From assembly GCF_001458295.1 (NCBI RefSeq), contig NZ_CYUD01000001.1, forward strand, positions 248,001 to 312,000: a DNA stretch of 64,000 bases, given 5' to 3'. Positions 33,728 to 43,751 of this stretch are shown piece by piece. Below the pieces are notes generated by a model. The model was given only the letters and a program-made list of their open reading frames with translations. It was not told the DNA's origin and searched no databases. This DNA comes from Ruegeria denitrificans (GTDB lineage: Bacteria > Pseudomonadota > Alphaproteobacteria > Rhodobacterales > Rhodobacteraceae). Made by a program: the position numbers and the translations under genes. The stretch's first letter is position 1. Each line of letters begins with the position of its first letter.

Positions 33728-34761
33728 AACTCCTCTCTTTGCTGAGTGCGATCCTGATCGTACTGACGACCCCGGTTCTGGCACAAGACACCGCCAAGCC
33801 AGTCAAACTAATGCAGGTGCGCGAAACCGCACCGGGCTTTTCACGCCAGTTTTTTGGGCGCGTGGCCGCCCGTCAAACCGTCGACCTGGCCTTTCAGGTC
33901 TCGGGTCAGATTGTTGACATGCCGGTGAACGAAGGCTTTGTGATCCCCAAGGGTGAGTTAATTGCGCAGCTAGATCAGGCCCCATTCCAGCGTCGGTATG
34001 ACCGCGCAGTTCTGCAACAGGATCAGGCGGATCGGACCGTGGCCCGCCTGTCCCGCCTGCGGGGCACCACCGCCAGCCAAGTGGCCGTGGACGATGCCGA
34101 GACCGAAGCGCAACTGGCCGATATTGCTGTACGGGACGCGGAATACGATTTGGAACATGCCACTCTGACGGCACCGTTCGACGCGCTGGTGTCCAGTCGA
34201 GCGGTCGAAGCATTTACCACCGTGTCCGCTGGTGCACCCATAGTGCGCATCCATGATATGTCCGAACTACGGATCGAGGTCGACGTGCCTGAGATTCTGT
34301 TTCAACGCTCAGGCCAGGAAGAAGACATCACAATCACTGCGAAATTCCCGGTCAGTGACGAGGTGTTTCCCCTTCAGATTCGTGAATTTGACGCCGAAAG
34401 CTCGACCGTGGGGCAAACCTTTCGCATCCAGTTTGGCCTGACCCCGCCCGAGGGGTTGCAAATCCTGCCGGGCTCGTCCGTGACAGTAAATGTTCAGGTG
34501 CAGGATGATCAGACCGGTATCGTCATTCCGGCTGCGGCCATCGTCGCGGGTGCTGATGGTGCGCTGGGCGTCATGGTGTTTTCGCCAGTTGGCGCTGACG
34601 AAGGCGCCGTCCGATACGTCCCGGTCACCATCGAACCCACTCAGACTGGCGAAGTTCGGGTGCTGACTGGCCTGTCGGATGGCGACGAAATCGTTGTTGC
34701 GGGTGGAAGTGCGCTGACCAATGGTCAGGCCGTGCGCCGTTTTGCCGGCTTTGCGAACTGA
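33724..34761 (+). CDS. RND efflux periplasmic adaptor (membrane fusion protein)
   Basis: This 345-residue protein starts with a signal peptide (about 1-20, ending TPVLAQ). It then has the HlyD/MFP layout: the lipoyl half-motif around QTVDLAFQVSGQIVDMPVNEG, a helical hairpin at about 90-135, the second lipoyl half with ATLTAPFDALVSS, a beta-barrel, and a membrane-proximal domain ending in GLSDGDEIVVAGGSAL. It bridges the inner-membrane pump to an outer-membrane channel. No TolC-like gene is next to it. It is preceded by MarR and followed 10 bases on by the pump gene. Confidence 0.9.
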   Translation: MKLLSLLSAILIVLTTPVLAQDTAKPVKLMQVRETAPGFSRQFFGRVAARQTVDLAFQVSGQIVDMPVNEGFVIPKGELIAQLDQAPFQRRYDRAVLQQDQADRTVARLSRLRGTTASQVAVDDAETEAQLADIAVRDAEYDLEHATLTAPFDALVSSRAVEAFTTVSAGAPIVRIHDMSELRIEVDVPEILFQRSGQEEDITITAKFPVSDEVFPLQIREFDAESSTVGQTFRIQFGLTPPEGLQILPGSSVTVNVQVQDDQTGIVIPAAAIVAGADGALGVMVFSPVGADEGAVRYVPVTIEPTQTGEVRVLTGLSDGDEIVVAGGSALTNGQAVRRFAGFAN

Positions 34762-34771
34762 GGGCACACAG

Positions 34772-37700
34772 ATGAACATCGCGCGCGCCTCTATCGACCG
34801 GCCGATCTATACGTGGTTGATTATCCTGATTGCCCTGTTTGGGGGCATCTGGGGTTTCCTGTCGCTGGGTCGTCTGGAAGACCCGGCTTTCACCATCAAG
34901 AACGCCGTCATTGCCACTCAATATCCCGGGGCCACAGCGGAAGAAGTGGCGCTGGAAGTTTCGGAACCATTGGAATCTGCCATTCAGCAGATGGGAGAGG
35001 TCGATACGATCACTTCGGTTAACCAGCCGGGATTTTCGTTGATCGAGGTCGAGATCAAATCGACCTATGACGGCACAGAGCTGCCTGAGATTTGGACCAA
35101 ACTGCGCGCCAAGGTGCGCGACGCATCGCGTGCATTGCCATCGGGTGTGAGCCCGCCTTTGGTGAATGACGGGTTCGGTGACGTGTTCGGCCTGTTTTAC
35201 GCGGTCACAGCCGAAGGATTTTCGGACGCCGAAAAACATGAACTGTCCACTTTTTTGCGACGCGAATTGCTGACTGTTCCCGGCGTTGCGGATGTCGAGG
35301 TGATGGGCTTGCCGGAAGAGGCGATCTTTGTCGAACCCGATCTGGCCATTTCCGTGAACCAGAACGTTCCGATCGCGGCCCTCAACGAGGCCATCGCAAA
35401 CGCGGATTCGGTGAATTCGTCAGGTTCGGTCCGGACGGATAGTGACCGCACCACGATTCTGACCGCCGAAGGATCGGACACCGTGTCAGCCATTGCCGGT
35501 TTGTCGCTGGGATCGCAGGGGCAAGTGATCAACCTGTTCGACATGGCGCACGTGTTCCGTGGCCGCCAAACCGACCCTGATGTCATGATCCGATTCAACG
35601 GAACCGAAGCGTTCACACTGGGCATTGCGGGCCTGTCGACTGAGAACATCGTCGAAGTTGGTCAGCGCGCCGACGCCAAATTCGCGGAACTGGACGCTCA
35701 GATTCCCTTTGGCGTCGAAATCCTGCCGATCTATCAGCAGCATGTGGTGGTCGAGCAGGCCTCGAACGACTTTCTGGTGAACCTTGCCATGTCGGTCAGC
35801 ATTGTTGTCGCGGTGTTGGCTATCTTCATGGGCTGGCGTGCGGCGGTGGTCGTGGGCTCGACCCTGTTGCTGACCGTGGTTGGGACGCTGCTGTTCATGT
35901 CGATCTTCTCGATCGAGATGGAGCGCATTTCACTGGGCGCCCTGATCATCGCGATGGGGATGTTGGTGGACAACGCCATCGTGGTGGCCGAGGGGATGCA
36001 GATCGCCATGCTGCGTGGTAAAAATTCCCACGATGCGGCGGATGAGGCGGCATCGAAAACGCAAATCCCGCTGTTGGGCGCGACGGTCATTGGCATCATG
36101 GCTTTTGCCGGCATCGGTCTCAGCCCGGACGCGACGGGTGAGTTCCTGTTCTCACTGTTTGCGGTGATCGGTATCTCGTTGCTACTCAGCTGGGTTCTGG
36201 CGCTGACGGTGACGCCGATGCTGGGGCATTACTTCTTCAAACAGGGTAAAGAAGGCGCAGTGGATGCCTATGGCGGCATCATGTTCCGTGTTTACGGTGC
36301 AATCCTGCGCTGGGCTCTTCGCATGCGCTGGCTGGTGATTGCCGCGCTGGTCGGGGTGACGGTGGCGTGTTTCGCGGGCTTCGGGCTGGTGAAGCAGCAG
36401 TTCTTCCCCGACTCGAACACACCGCTGTTCTTCGTGCATTACAACCTGCCGCAAGGAGCGCCCATTGCACGCACGGCCGAGGACATGGCGGTCTTCGAAG
36501 ACTGGTTGGCCGAGCGGGACGATGTTGTGTCTGTCACCACTTTTGTCGGGCAAGGCGCAACACGGTTTTTGTTGACCTATTCGGCTGAAAAACCAAACCC
36601 CGGCTACGGGCACATGATAATTCGCACGGAAACGCTGGATGACATTCCGGTGCTGCAGGCGGATCTGGAGGCGTTTGGTCAGGCACAATTCCCCGAGGGT
36701 AAGTTCCGCACCAAGCGGCTGATCTTCGGCCCGGGTGGCGGCGATCCGATCCAGGCGCGGTTCTCAGGCAGTGATCCGGCAGTATTGCGCACGCTGGCCG
36801 ATGAGGCCGTGTTGAAAATGCGCGCGGCGTCCCCCAATGCGCTGAACGTCTATCACGACTGGCGTGAACAGGAACTGGCCGTCCAGCCGATCTATGCGAC
36901 TGAACGGGCCCAGACCGCAGGTGTGTCTCGCGAAGATATTGCCGCGACTTTGCAGTTTTCGACGGACGGGATCACTGCCGGGGAATTCCGCGAGCGGGAC
37001 CGTCTGATCCCCATCATTCTGCGCCGTCCGGCCGACGGGGATTATTCGATTGTCGATCAGGTCGTGTTTTCGGAAGAGTCGGAAAAATTCGTTCCGATCG
37101 AGCAGATGGTCGATGGGTTCGAATACAAACCGCTCAACACATTGGTGCATCGCCGTGACCGGGTGCTGACGATCACAGTAGGGGCCGATATCCCACCCGA
37201 TATGACGGCGGCACAGGTCCATTCTGAGGTGCGCGGAGCCATCGAAGACATGGACCTGCCACCGGGCTATCGGATGGAATGGGGCGGTGAGTTCGAAAAC
37301 GCGGGCGAGGCCAACGAAAGCCTTGGACGTCAGTTGCCCTTGAGCCTGCTGATCATGGTGCTGATCTCGGTACTGATCTTCAATGCGATCCGTCAGCCTA
37401 TCATCATCTGGTTGCTGGTGCCGATGTCGGTGAACGGCGTCGTGATCGGCCTGCTGGGTACGGGTCTGCCGTTCACCTTCACGGCGCTGCTGGGGCTGCT
37501 CAGCCTGTCGGGGATGCTGATCAAGAACGGGATCGTTCTGGTGGAAGAGATCGACCTGGTCCGCGCCACTGGCAAACCACTGCGCGAGTCGATTGTTGAA
37601 GCCTCAGTCTCGCGTCTGCGTCCGGTGATGCTGGCCGCGATCACCACCATACTGGGGATGGCACCCTTGCTGACGGATGCGTTCTTCCGCTCGATGGCGG

Positions 37701-37813
37701 TGACAATCATGGGTGGTCTGGCCTTTGCCACGATCCTGACCATGGTTGCGGCTCCGGTCTTTTACATGGTGTTCTTTGCACGCGATGAAAAACGCGAGAC
37801 CGTACAAGCCTAA
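34772..37813 (+). CDS. RND efflux pump, AcrB/MdtB-type permease
   Basis: This 1013-residue protein has the 12-helix RND plan. Helix 1 begins at RPIYTWLIILIALFG. The first periplasmic loop includes AVIATQYPGATAEEV, and helix 4 carries GALIIAMGMLVDNAIVVAEGM with the proton-relay Asp pair region. A second large loop and a second helix set ending LTMVAAPVFYMVFF follow. It exports drugs or metabolites using the proton gradient. The frame is open to 34721, but the ATG at 34772, after GAGGG at 34761-34765, is the start. It is the last gene of the MarR-MFP-RND operon. Confidence 0.92.
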   Translation: MNIARASIDRPIYTWLIILIALFGGIWGFLSLGRLEDPAFTIKNAVIATQYPGATAEEVALEVSEPLESAIQQMGEVDTITSVNQPGFSLIEVEIKSTYDGTELPEIWTKLRAKVRDASRALPSGVSPPLVNDGFGDVFGLFYAVTAEGFSDAEKHELSTFLRRELLTVPGVADVEVMGLPEEAIFVEPDLAISVNQNVPIAALNEAIANADSVNSSGSVRTDSDRTTILTAEGSDTVSAIAGLSLGSQGQVINLFDMAHVFRGRQTDPDVMIRFNGTEAFTLGIAGLSTENIVEVGQRADAKFAELDAQIPFGVEILPIYQQHVVVEQASNDFLVNLAMSVSIVVAVLAIFMGWRAAVVVGSTLLLTVVGTLLFMSIFSIEMERISLGALIIAMGMLVDNAIVVAEGMQIAMLRGKNSHDAADEAASKTQIPLLGATVIGIMAFAGIGLSPDATGEFLFSLFAVIGISLLLSWVLALTVTPMLGHYFFKQGKEGAVDAYGGIMFRVYGAILRWALRMRWLVIAALVGVTVACFAGFGLVKQQFFPDSNTPLFFVHYNLPQGAPIARTAEDMAVFEDWLAERDDVVSVTTFVGQGATRFLLTYSAEKPNPGYGHMIIRTETLDDIPVLQADLEAFGQAQFPEGKFRTKRLIFGPGGGDPIQARFSGSDPAVLRTLADEAVLKMRAASPNALNVYHDWREQELAVQPIYATERAQTAGVSREDIAATLQFSTDGITAGEFRERDRLIPIILRRPADGDYSIVDQVVFSEESEKFVPIEQMVDGFEYKPLNTLVHRRDRVLTITVGADIPPDMTAAQVHSEVRGAIEDMDLPPGYRMEWGGEFENAGEANESLGRQLPLSLLIMVLISVLIFNAIRQPIIIWLLVPMSVNGVVIGLLGTGLPFTFTALLGLLSLSGMLIKNGIVLVEEIDLVRATGKPLRESIVEASVSRLRPVMLAAITTILGMAPLLTDAFFRSMAVTIMGGLAFATILTMVAAPVFYMVFFARDEKRETVQA

Positions 37814-37832
37814 TGGCTACCGGGCGGCTGTT

Positions 37833-38243
37833 TCAGTCGCCCGGGTCCTTTGCCGGGTCGTAGTGATAGTAAAAACAGGACAGCTTGTTGCCGTCCGGGT
37901 CGCGCAAATACGCGACATAGAAATCAGGTGCGTAACAGTCCCGCGTACCCGGAGCACCTGCATCCGTGCCACCATGTTCCAAACCTGCCGAGTGAAAATG
38001 CCGGACTTGTGCTGCGCTGCCGACCGGAAAGGCAATCATCGTTCCATTGCCCACGCTGGCCGCCCCGCCATCATAAGGTGTACAGACCCAAAACCCGGTA
38101 CCGGCATCGGGATGGCTTCCCCAGCCCGCGCGATCTTTTGACCAGCCTGGAAGGCGTGGCTGATCCAGTACAGAAAAGATCGCGTCATAGAACTGGATGG
38201 CTCGCGACAAGTCATTGGTTCCGTAAGTGGTGTAAAGGCGCAT
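37833..38243 (-). CDS. VOC (glyoxalase-like) family protein
   Basis: This 136-residue protein has a single VOC unit pair: YTTYGTNDLSRAIQFYDAIFSVL at the start, PYDGGAASVGNGTMIAF in the middle, and FYVAYLRDPDGNKLSCFYY at the end. Such proteins are metal-dependent lyases, dioxygenases or resistance binders. This one resembles the common lactoylglutathione-lyase-like group of unknown substrate. It is convergent with the RND gene. Confidence 0.8.
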   Translation of the reverse strand: MRLYTTYGTNDLSRAIQFYDAIFSVLDQPRLPGWSKDRAGWGSHPDAGTGFWVCTPYDGGAASVGNGTMIAFPVGSAAQVRHFHSAGLEHGGTDAGAPGTRDCYAPDFYVAYLRDPDGNKLSCFYYHYDPAKDPGD

Positions 38244-38321
38244 GGTTTCACCGGTTGTTTAGAACAGCATCATGCGGCCCGCGAAAACACAGGGAAAGCG
38301 AAAACGGCGCTGTAGTTCGCG

Positions 38322-38396
38322 TCAGATCAAGGGGATCAGCGGCACGTCGCACGCGGCAAGCGTCATCAAAGCGGCGAGAACCATAAACCTTCGCAT
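38322..38396 (-). CDS. Tiny lipoprotein, 24 residues
   Basis: The frame encodes MRRFMVLAALMTLAAC and a short tail ending VPLIPLI. It has a basic start, a hydrophobic core and a LAAC lipobox with Cys16, so Lgt and Lsp would leave a 9-residue lipopeptide. AAGGA lies 7 bases before the ATG at 38396. It is too short for most gene finders. It stands between carB and the VOC gene. I recall similar mini-lipoproteins in Rhodobacteraceae, but cannot check. Confidence 0.55.
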   Translation of the reverse strand: MRRFMVLAALMTLAACDVPLIPLI

Positions 38397-38505
38397 TTCT
38401 CATTCCTTCTGCTCGTTTGCAGAAAAGATGCGCGCCCGACGACACAGGATCAACGGGCGTGGAAAGTTTGGTCAAAAATGCGCGGGTTTCGCCGCTTGTG
38501 GCCGG

Positions 38506-41500
38506 TTAGCCCTGCAGCGATTTTACCTCAACATCCCCTTCGGCCTGCGCCTTGATGGCCAGTGCTGCGGCGTGGCTTGCAGCAGCGGTGGTGAAGTAGG
38601 GGATCTTGTCATACAGCGCGATCGATCGGATGGACTTGCTGTCCTCGACCGCCTGCGCGCCTTCGGTGGTGTTCATCAACAACTGCACCTGACCGTCTTT
38701 CAGCATGTCGGCCACATCCGGGCGGCCTTCATAGACCTTGTTGACCACGTCGCAAGCTACGCCCTGTTCGGCCAGCCAGGATTGGGTGCCGCGTGTCGCC
38801 ACCAGCGTGAAACCCTGTTCGGTCAGCACCTGAGCGGCCTCTAGCATCGCGGGGGTCTTGTCGGCATCCTTGATTGAGATAAACGCGCGACCCGAGGACG
38901 GCAGCACCATACCGGCCCCCATCTGTGCCTTGAGGAAGGCGCGGGGGAAGTCGCGGTCCCAGCCCATCACCTCACCGGTGGAACGCATTTCCGGGCCCAG
39001 AATGGTGTCAACACCGGGGAAACGGGCAAAGGGCAGAACCGCCTCTTTCACCGAGAACCACGGCATGTCCGGATCGGCCAGCGTCATCTGGTCAGCGATC
39101 TTGGTGTCCTGACCGTCTTGATAGGGCGGGCGTTGCGGGAAATTCGCCAGCTTCTCACCGGCCATAACACGCGCGGCAATCGACGCAATGGCACTGTCGG
39201 TCGCTTTGGCGACAAACGGTACGGTACGTGAGGCGCGCGGATTGACCTCGATCAGGTAGATCTCGTCATCCTTGATGGCGAACTGCACGTTCATCAGACC
39301 GACAACATTCAGCGCCTTGGCCAGTTTGAACGCCTGATCTTTGATCTGAGCCAGGATTTCTTTCGACAGCGAGTAGGGTGGCAGCGAACAAGCCGAGTCG
39401 CCCGAGTGCACGCCAGCCTCTTCGATATGCTGCATGATCCCAGCGACATGCACGTCAGTGCCATCGCACAGCGCGTCAACGTCCAGCTCGACCGCACCGG
39501 CCAGATAGCTGTCCAGCAGAACAGGGCTGTCGCCCGAGACCACCACGGCCTCGTTGATGTAGCGCTTCAGCTGCTCCATATCGCGCACGATTTCCATCGC
39601 GCGGCCACCCAGAACATAAGAGGGGCGGATCACCAACGGGAAGCCGATCTCATCAGCAATCTCTAGCGCCTGCTCATCGGTCGACGCGATGCCGTTTTTG
39701 GGCTGTTTCAGGCCCAGATCGTTGACCAACGCTTGGAACCGTTCACGGTCTTCGGCAAGGTCAATCGCGTCTGGCGTGGTGCCGAGGATCGGAATGCCCT
39801 CTGCCTCAAGCGCGTTGGCCAGTTTCAGCGGGGTCTGGCCGCCGAACTGAACGATCACACCGTGCAGCGTGCCGTTCTCCTGCTCTTTCGTCAAGATTTC
39901 CATGACGTGTTCGAAGGTAAGAGGCTCGAAATACAGACGGTCCGAGGTGTCATAATCGGTCGAGACCGTCTCGGGGTTGCAGTTGACCATGATGGTTTCA
40001 TAACCCGCTTCGGTGAGCGCGAAACAAGCGTGGCAGCAGCAATAGTCGAATTCGATGCCCTGACCGATCCGGTTCGGGCCACCGCCAAGGATGACAACCT
40101 TTTTGCGGTCAGAGGGGCGCGCCTCGCATTCGACCTCACCCATCATGGGCGCTTCGTAGGTTGAATACATATAGGGCGTCTGCGCCTCGAACTCAGCCGC
40201 GCAGGTGTCGATGCGTTTGAACACGGCATTGACGCCCAGATTGCGGCGGGCGCGACGGACGTTGTCTTCGTCACGACCAGTCAGATTGCCCAGACGCGCG
40301 TCGGTGAAGCCAAGCATTTTCAATTTGCGGATGCCGTCTTCGGTCACTGGCAGACCGTCTTTGCGGACCACACGCTCAGCCTCGATGACTTCGCGGATGC
40401 GGGCCAGGAACCATGGGTCGAATTTGGTGACACCAAAGATTTCGTCGTCGGTCAGACCGTGACGCATGGCTTGGGCGATGGTGCGCAGACGGTCAGGGGT
40501 CTGCTGGCTGATCGCCTTGATCACGGCGGCTTTGTCGTCTGCTTCTTCCCAGACGCCAACGTTCAGGCCAGGGATTTCGACCTCATCAAATCCGGTAAGG
40601 CCCGATTCCATCGAAGCCAGCGCCTTTTGTATCGATTCGTGAATTGTGCGGCCGATGGACATGGCCTCACCCACCGATTTCATGGCGGTGGTCAGGTAAG
40701 GCTCGGAACCGGGGAATTTCTCAAATGCGAATTTCGGGATCTTGGTGACGACATAGTCGATGGTCGGCTCGAACGACGCGGGCGTGACCTTGGTTATGTC
40801 GTTGTCCAGCTCGTCCAGTGTGTAACCCACTGCCAGCTTCGCAGCGATCTTGGCAATTGGGAAACCGGTAGCCTTGGACGCCAGCGCCGACGAACGGGAC
40901 ACGCGGGGGTTCATCTCGATCACGACCATACGGCCATCAACCGGGTTGATCGCCCATTGAACGTTCGAACCGCCGGTCTCGACCCCGATCTCACGCAACA
41001 CTGCAATCGAGTGGTTACGCATGATCTGGTATTCTTTGTCGGTCAGGGTCAGGGCAGGGGCAACGGTGATCGAGTCACCGGTATGCACGCCCATTGGATC
41101 CACGTTCTCAATCGAACACACGATAATGGCGTTGTCGGCGGTGTCGCGCACCACCTCCATCTCGTATTCTTTCCAGCCCAGCAGGCTTTCGTCGATCAGG
41201 ATCTGGCCAACGGGCGAGGCGTCCATGCCCGTGCGGCAAATATGAATATAGTCTTCTCGGTTATATGCCACGCCGCCGCCTGTGCCGCCCAGCGTAAAGG
41301 CAGGGCGGATGATGGCGGGCAGACCCACTGTCTCAAGAGTTTCGAGGGCCAGTGCCACACCGGCGTTCAGATCCTTCTTGCCGCTCTCGTCCTTTGGGGC
41401 CGTTATGATCTCGGCTTTTGGATTTTCGATACCCAGCCGGTCCATCGCCTCGCGGAACAGGGCGCGGTCTTCGGCCATTTCAATGGCGTCGCGCTTAGCG

Positions 41501-41850
41501 CCGATCATCTCGACGTTGAATTTGTCCAGTACGCCCATCTCTTCCAGCGCCAGCGAGGTGTTCAGGCCGGTCTGGCCGCCCATCGTGGGCAACAAGGCGT
41601 CGGGGCGTTCTTTCTCGATGATCTTGGCGACAACTTCGGGGGTGATCGGCTCGATATACGTGGCGTCAGCCAGACCGGGGTCGGTCATGATAGTGGCCGG
41701 GTTTGAGTTCACCAGAATGACCCGGTATCCTTCTTCCCGCAGCGCCTTGCAGGCCTGAGCGCCGGAATAGTCAAACTCGCAGGCCTGACCAATGACGATG
41801 GGCCCCGCTCCGATGATCATGATCGACTGGATGTCGGTTCTTCTGGGCAT
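38506..41850 (-). CDS. carB: Carbamoyl-phosphate synthase large subunit
   Basis: This 1114-residue enzyme makes carbamoyl phosphate for pyrimidine and arginine synthesis with the CarA glutaminase, which is not in this window. It has two homologous ATP-grasp halves: residues 1 to about 550 ([21 protein letters not shown]) and about 570-950 ([21 protein letters not shown]). A C-terminal MGS-like regulatory domain from about 970 includes [15 protein letters not shown]. It is transcribed leftward and divergent from pabB across 170 bases. Confidence 0.97.
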   Translation of the reverse strand: MPRRTDIQSIMIIGAGPIVIGQACEFDYSGAQACKALREEGYRVILVNSNPATIMTDPGLADATYIEPITPEVVAKIIEKERPDALLPTMGGQTGLNTSLALEEMGVLDKFNVEMIGAKRDAIEMAEDRALFREAMDRLGIENPKAEIITAPKDESGKKDLNAGVALALETLETVGLPAIIRPAFTLGGTGGGVAYNREDYIHICRTGMDASPVGQILIDESLLGWKEYEMEVVRDTADNAIIVCSIENVDPMGVHTGDSITVAPALTLTDKEYQIMRNHSIAVLREIGVETGGSNVQWAINPVDGRMVVIEMNPRVSRSSALASKATGFPIAKIAAKLAVGYTLDELDNDITKVTPASFEPTIDYVVTKIPKFAFEKFPGSEPYLTTAMKSVGEAMSIGRTIHESIQKALASMESGLTGFDEVEIPGLNVGVWEEADDKAAVIKAISQQTPDRLRTIAQAMRHGLTDDEIFGVTKFDPWFLARIREVIEAERVVRKDGLPVTEDGIRKLKMLGFTDARLGNLTGRDEDNVRRARRNLGVNAVFKRIDTCAAEFEAQTPYMYSTYEAPMMGEVECEARPSDRKKVVILGGGPNRIGQGIEFDYCCCHACFALTEAGYETIMVNCNPETVSTDYDTSDRLYFEPLTFEHVMEILTKEQENGTLHGVIVQFGGQTPLKLANALEAEGIPILGTTPDAIDLAEDRERFQALVNDLGLKQPKNGIASTDEQALEIADEIGFPLVIRPSYVLGGRAMEIVRDMEQLKRYINEAVVVSGDSPVLLDSYLAGAVELDVDALCDGTDVHVAGIMQHIEEAGVHSGDSACSLPPYSLSKEILAQIKDQAFKLAKALNVVGLMNVQFAIKDDEIYLIEVNPRASRTVPFVAKATDSAIASIAARVMAGEKLANFPQRPPYQDGQDTKIADQMTLADPDMPWFSVKEAVLPFARFPGVDTILGPEMRSTGEVMGWDRDFPRAFLKAQMGAGMVLPSSGRAFISIKDADKTPAMLEAAQVLTEQGFTLVATRGTQSWLAEQGVACDVVNKVYEGRPDVADMLKDGQVQLLMNTTEGAQAVEDSKSIRSIALYDKIPYFTTAAASHAAALAIKAQAEGDVEVKSLQG

Positions 41851-42020
41851 GGCCTGGTTCCTTTGGTTATCTGCGAGTCAGGACGCCCCCATGCGCCCAA
41901 ATTGTCCTGCGTTATAGGGACCGCGCGAAAAGGTTCAAGGGGTATCGGAAACGGTGACGAAATTGCCGCTTTCCCCTCTTTCCCTTACCGCCGTATTCTC
42001 TATACCGCGCAGCACGACAA

Positions 42021-43154
42021 ATGAGGATGCAATTGCGTATTCGTTTCGATCAGGGGCCAGCCGGGCCGGGAACCAGTTTCGACCGGCCAGCCCATGTGAT
42101 CCGTGCAGATAAGCCGGACGACGTGCCCCAGGCCCTGGTGGCGCTGGATGAAGCACGTGCCGATGGAGCTTGGCTTGCCGGCTATGCCAGTTACGAGCTG
42201 GGATACGTGCTTGAGTCGCGTCTGGCTGACCGGTTGCCCGCGGATCGCCGCCTGCCTTTGATTTGCTTTGGTGTTTATGACGCCCCGGTGCTACGCGAAC
42301 TTCCCTCGGCGGCTGGTGGTGTCACCGGGTTTGAACCCCGTTGGGATGAGGCGCGGTATACGCGCGCCTTTCAACAGGTTCATGACGCCATCGGGGCCGG
42401 CGATATCTATCAGGCCAACCTGACATTTCCCATCGACCTGACCATTCAGGGCGACAGCGCTTCGCTGTACGCGGCGCTGGCATCCGGGCAACCGGTGGGC
42501 CATGGCGCGCTGGTGCAGCAGGACGGTTTGCCCGATCTGCTCAGTCGCTCGCCTGAATTGTTCTTTCATACCGATGCGGACCGGGGGATTGAAACCCGCC
42601 CGATGAAAGGCACGCAACCTCGCAGCGATGATATGGCTGAGGATGCACGACGCCGCGCATTCCTGTCGATTGATGAAAAGAACCGGGCAGAGAATCTGAT
42701 GATCGTCGATCTTCTGCGCAACGATATAAGCCGCGTCGCGCTGCCCGGGTCGGTCAAAGTACCCGAACTGTTCAAGGTCGAAACTTATGCCACTGTGCAT
42801 CAGATGGTCTCGCTGGTGCAGGCCCAGCTGCATCTAGGGGCCGAGTTGTCCGATATCCTGACAGCGCTGTTCCCCTGCGGCTCGATTACCGGTGCGCCCA
42901 AAATCCGGGCGATGGAGATTTTGGCCGATCTGGAGCCCTGGCCCCGCGACATCTATTGTGGCGCCATAGGCTGGGCCGCGCCGGACGGGCGGTCTGAGTT
43001 CAATGTGGCAATCCGCACGCTGATGGTCGAGGACGACAAGGCCACGCTGAACGTGGGCGGCGGCGTGGTCTGGGACAGTACTGCCCCATCGGAATACGAG
43101 GAAGCGCTATGGAAAGCCCGCTTTGCCCACCAGCTGATCCTGACTTCCGCGTAA
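42021..43154 (+). CDS. pabB: Aminodeoxychorismate synthase component I
   Basis: This 377-residue chorismate-utilising enzyme forms aminodeoxychorismate for folate. It shows AGDIYQANLTFPI, the RPMKGTQPR block with the key Lys, FLSIDEKNRAENLMIVDLLRNDISR, and the PCGSITGAPKIRAMEI signature. It is shorter at the N terminus than E. coli PabB (about 450). ATGs at 42021 and 42027 are both possible. The end overlaps the next gene by 46 bases; that gene is a PabC-type lyase, so the two complete p-aminobenzoate synthesis together, though a PabA glutaminase is not seen. Confidence 0.9.
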   Translation: MRMQLRIRFDQGPAGPGTSFDRPAHVIRADKPDDVPQALVALDEARADGAWLAGYASYELGYVLESRLADRLPADRRLPLICFGVYDAPVLRELPSAAGGVTGFEPRWDEARYTRAFQQVHDAIGAGDIYQANLTFPIDLTIQGDSASLYAALASGQPVGHGALVQQDGLPDLLSRSPELFFHTDADRGIETRPMKGTQPRSDDMAEDARRRAFLSIDEKNRAENLMIVDLLRNDISRVALPGSVKVPELFKVETYATVHQMVSLVQAQLHLGAELSDILTALFPCGSITGAPKIRAMEILADLEPWPRDIYCGAIGWAAPDGRSEFNVAIRTLMVEDDKATLNVGGGVVWDSTAPSEYEEALWKARFAHQLILTSA

Positions 43155-43750
43155 TCGAAACGCTGGCCTTTCGTCCGGGGCAGGGGTTCGTGCGGGAAGA
43201 TCGCCATCTGGCTCGTATGGCGCGATCGGCCGAAGCTTTGGGTATTTTATTCGATGCCGTGTTGGCGGTTGAAAAACTAGAGGCGGTGGCCGGTGCGTCG
43301 TCGCTGCGCTGCAGGTTGACGCTGGCTGTGGACGGGCAAATGGAGGTGACAACCGGCGCACTAGCCGACAACCCTCCAGTGTGGCGGGTAGCCATTTCCG
43401 AGGCGCGCCTGAACGCGTCTAATATCTGGTTGCAGCATAAGACAACTCAGCGCGCGATGTATGACAACGCCCGCACGGCTTTGCCCCAAGGAGTTGACGA
43501 GTTCCTGTTCCTGAACGAGCGCGATGAGTTGTGCGAAGGCACCATCTCCAACCTGTTTGTTCACATGCCGGACGGCCGCCGTCTTACACCCACCCTGTCC
43601 TGCGGCGTGCTGCCGGGAGTTCTGCGCGAAGAATTGCTGGATAATAAACAGATTACCGAAGCCAACCTGACCTTGACCGACCTGAAAAACGCAACAAAAC
43701 TCTATATGGGTAATTCGTTACGTGGCCTGATCCGGGCGGAGTTGGCATAA
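43109..43750 (+). CDS. pabC: Aminotransferase class IV, aminodeoxychorismate lyase type
   Basis: This 213-residue PLP enzyme of fold type IV carries the Schiff-base Lys in WLQHKTTQR, the ERDELCEGTISNLFV block, and SCGVLPGVLREELL near the C terminus. Next to pabB it most likely removes pyruvate from aminodeoxychorismate to give p-aminobenzoate. At 213 residues it is short for class IV enzymes (about 270), through a brief N-terminal domain. It overlaps pabB by 46 bases in another frame, an unusually long overlap. The assignment as PabC depends on context. Confidence 0.8.
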   Translation: MESPLCPPADPDFRVIETLAFRPGQGFVREDRHLARMARSAEALGILFDAVLAVEKLEAVAGASSLRCRLTLAVDGQMEVTTGALADNPPVWRVAISEARLNASNIWLQHKTTQRAMYDNARTALPQGVDEFLFLNERDELCEGTISNLFVHMPDGRRLTPTLSCGVLPGVLREELLDNKQITEANLTLTDLKNATKLYMGNSLRGLIRAELA

Positions 43751-43751
43751 A

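Noticed and set aside
40459..41706. 415-codon open frame antisense to carB
   Set aside because: His/Asp/Gly-rich shadow of carB with no domain; carB is certain on the other strand.
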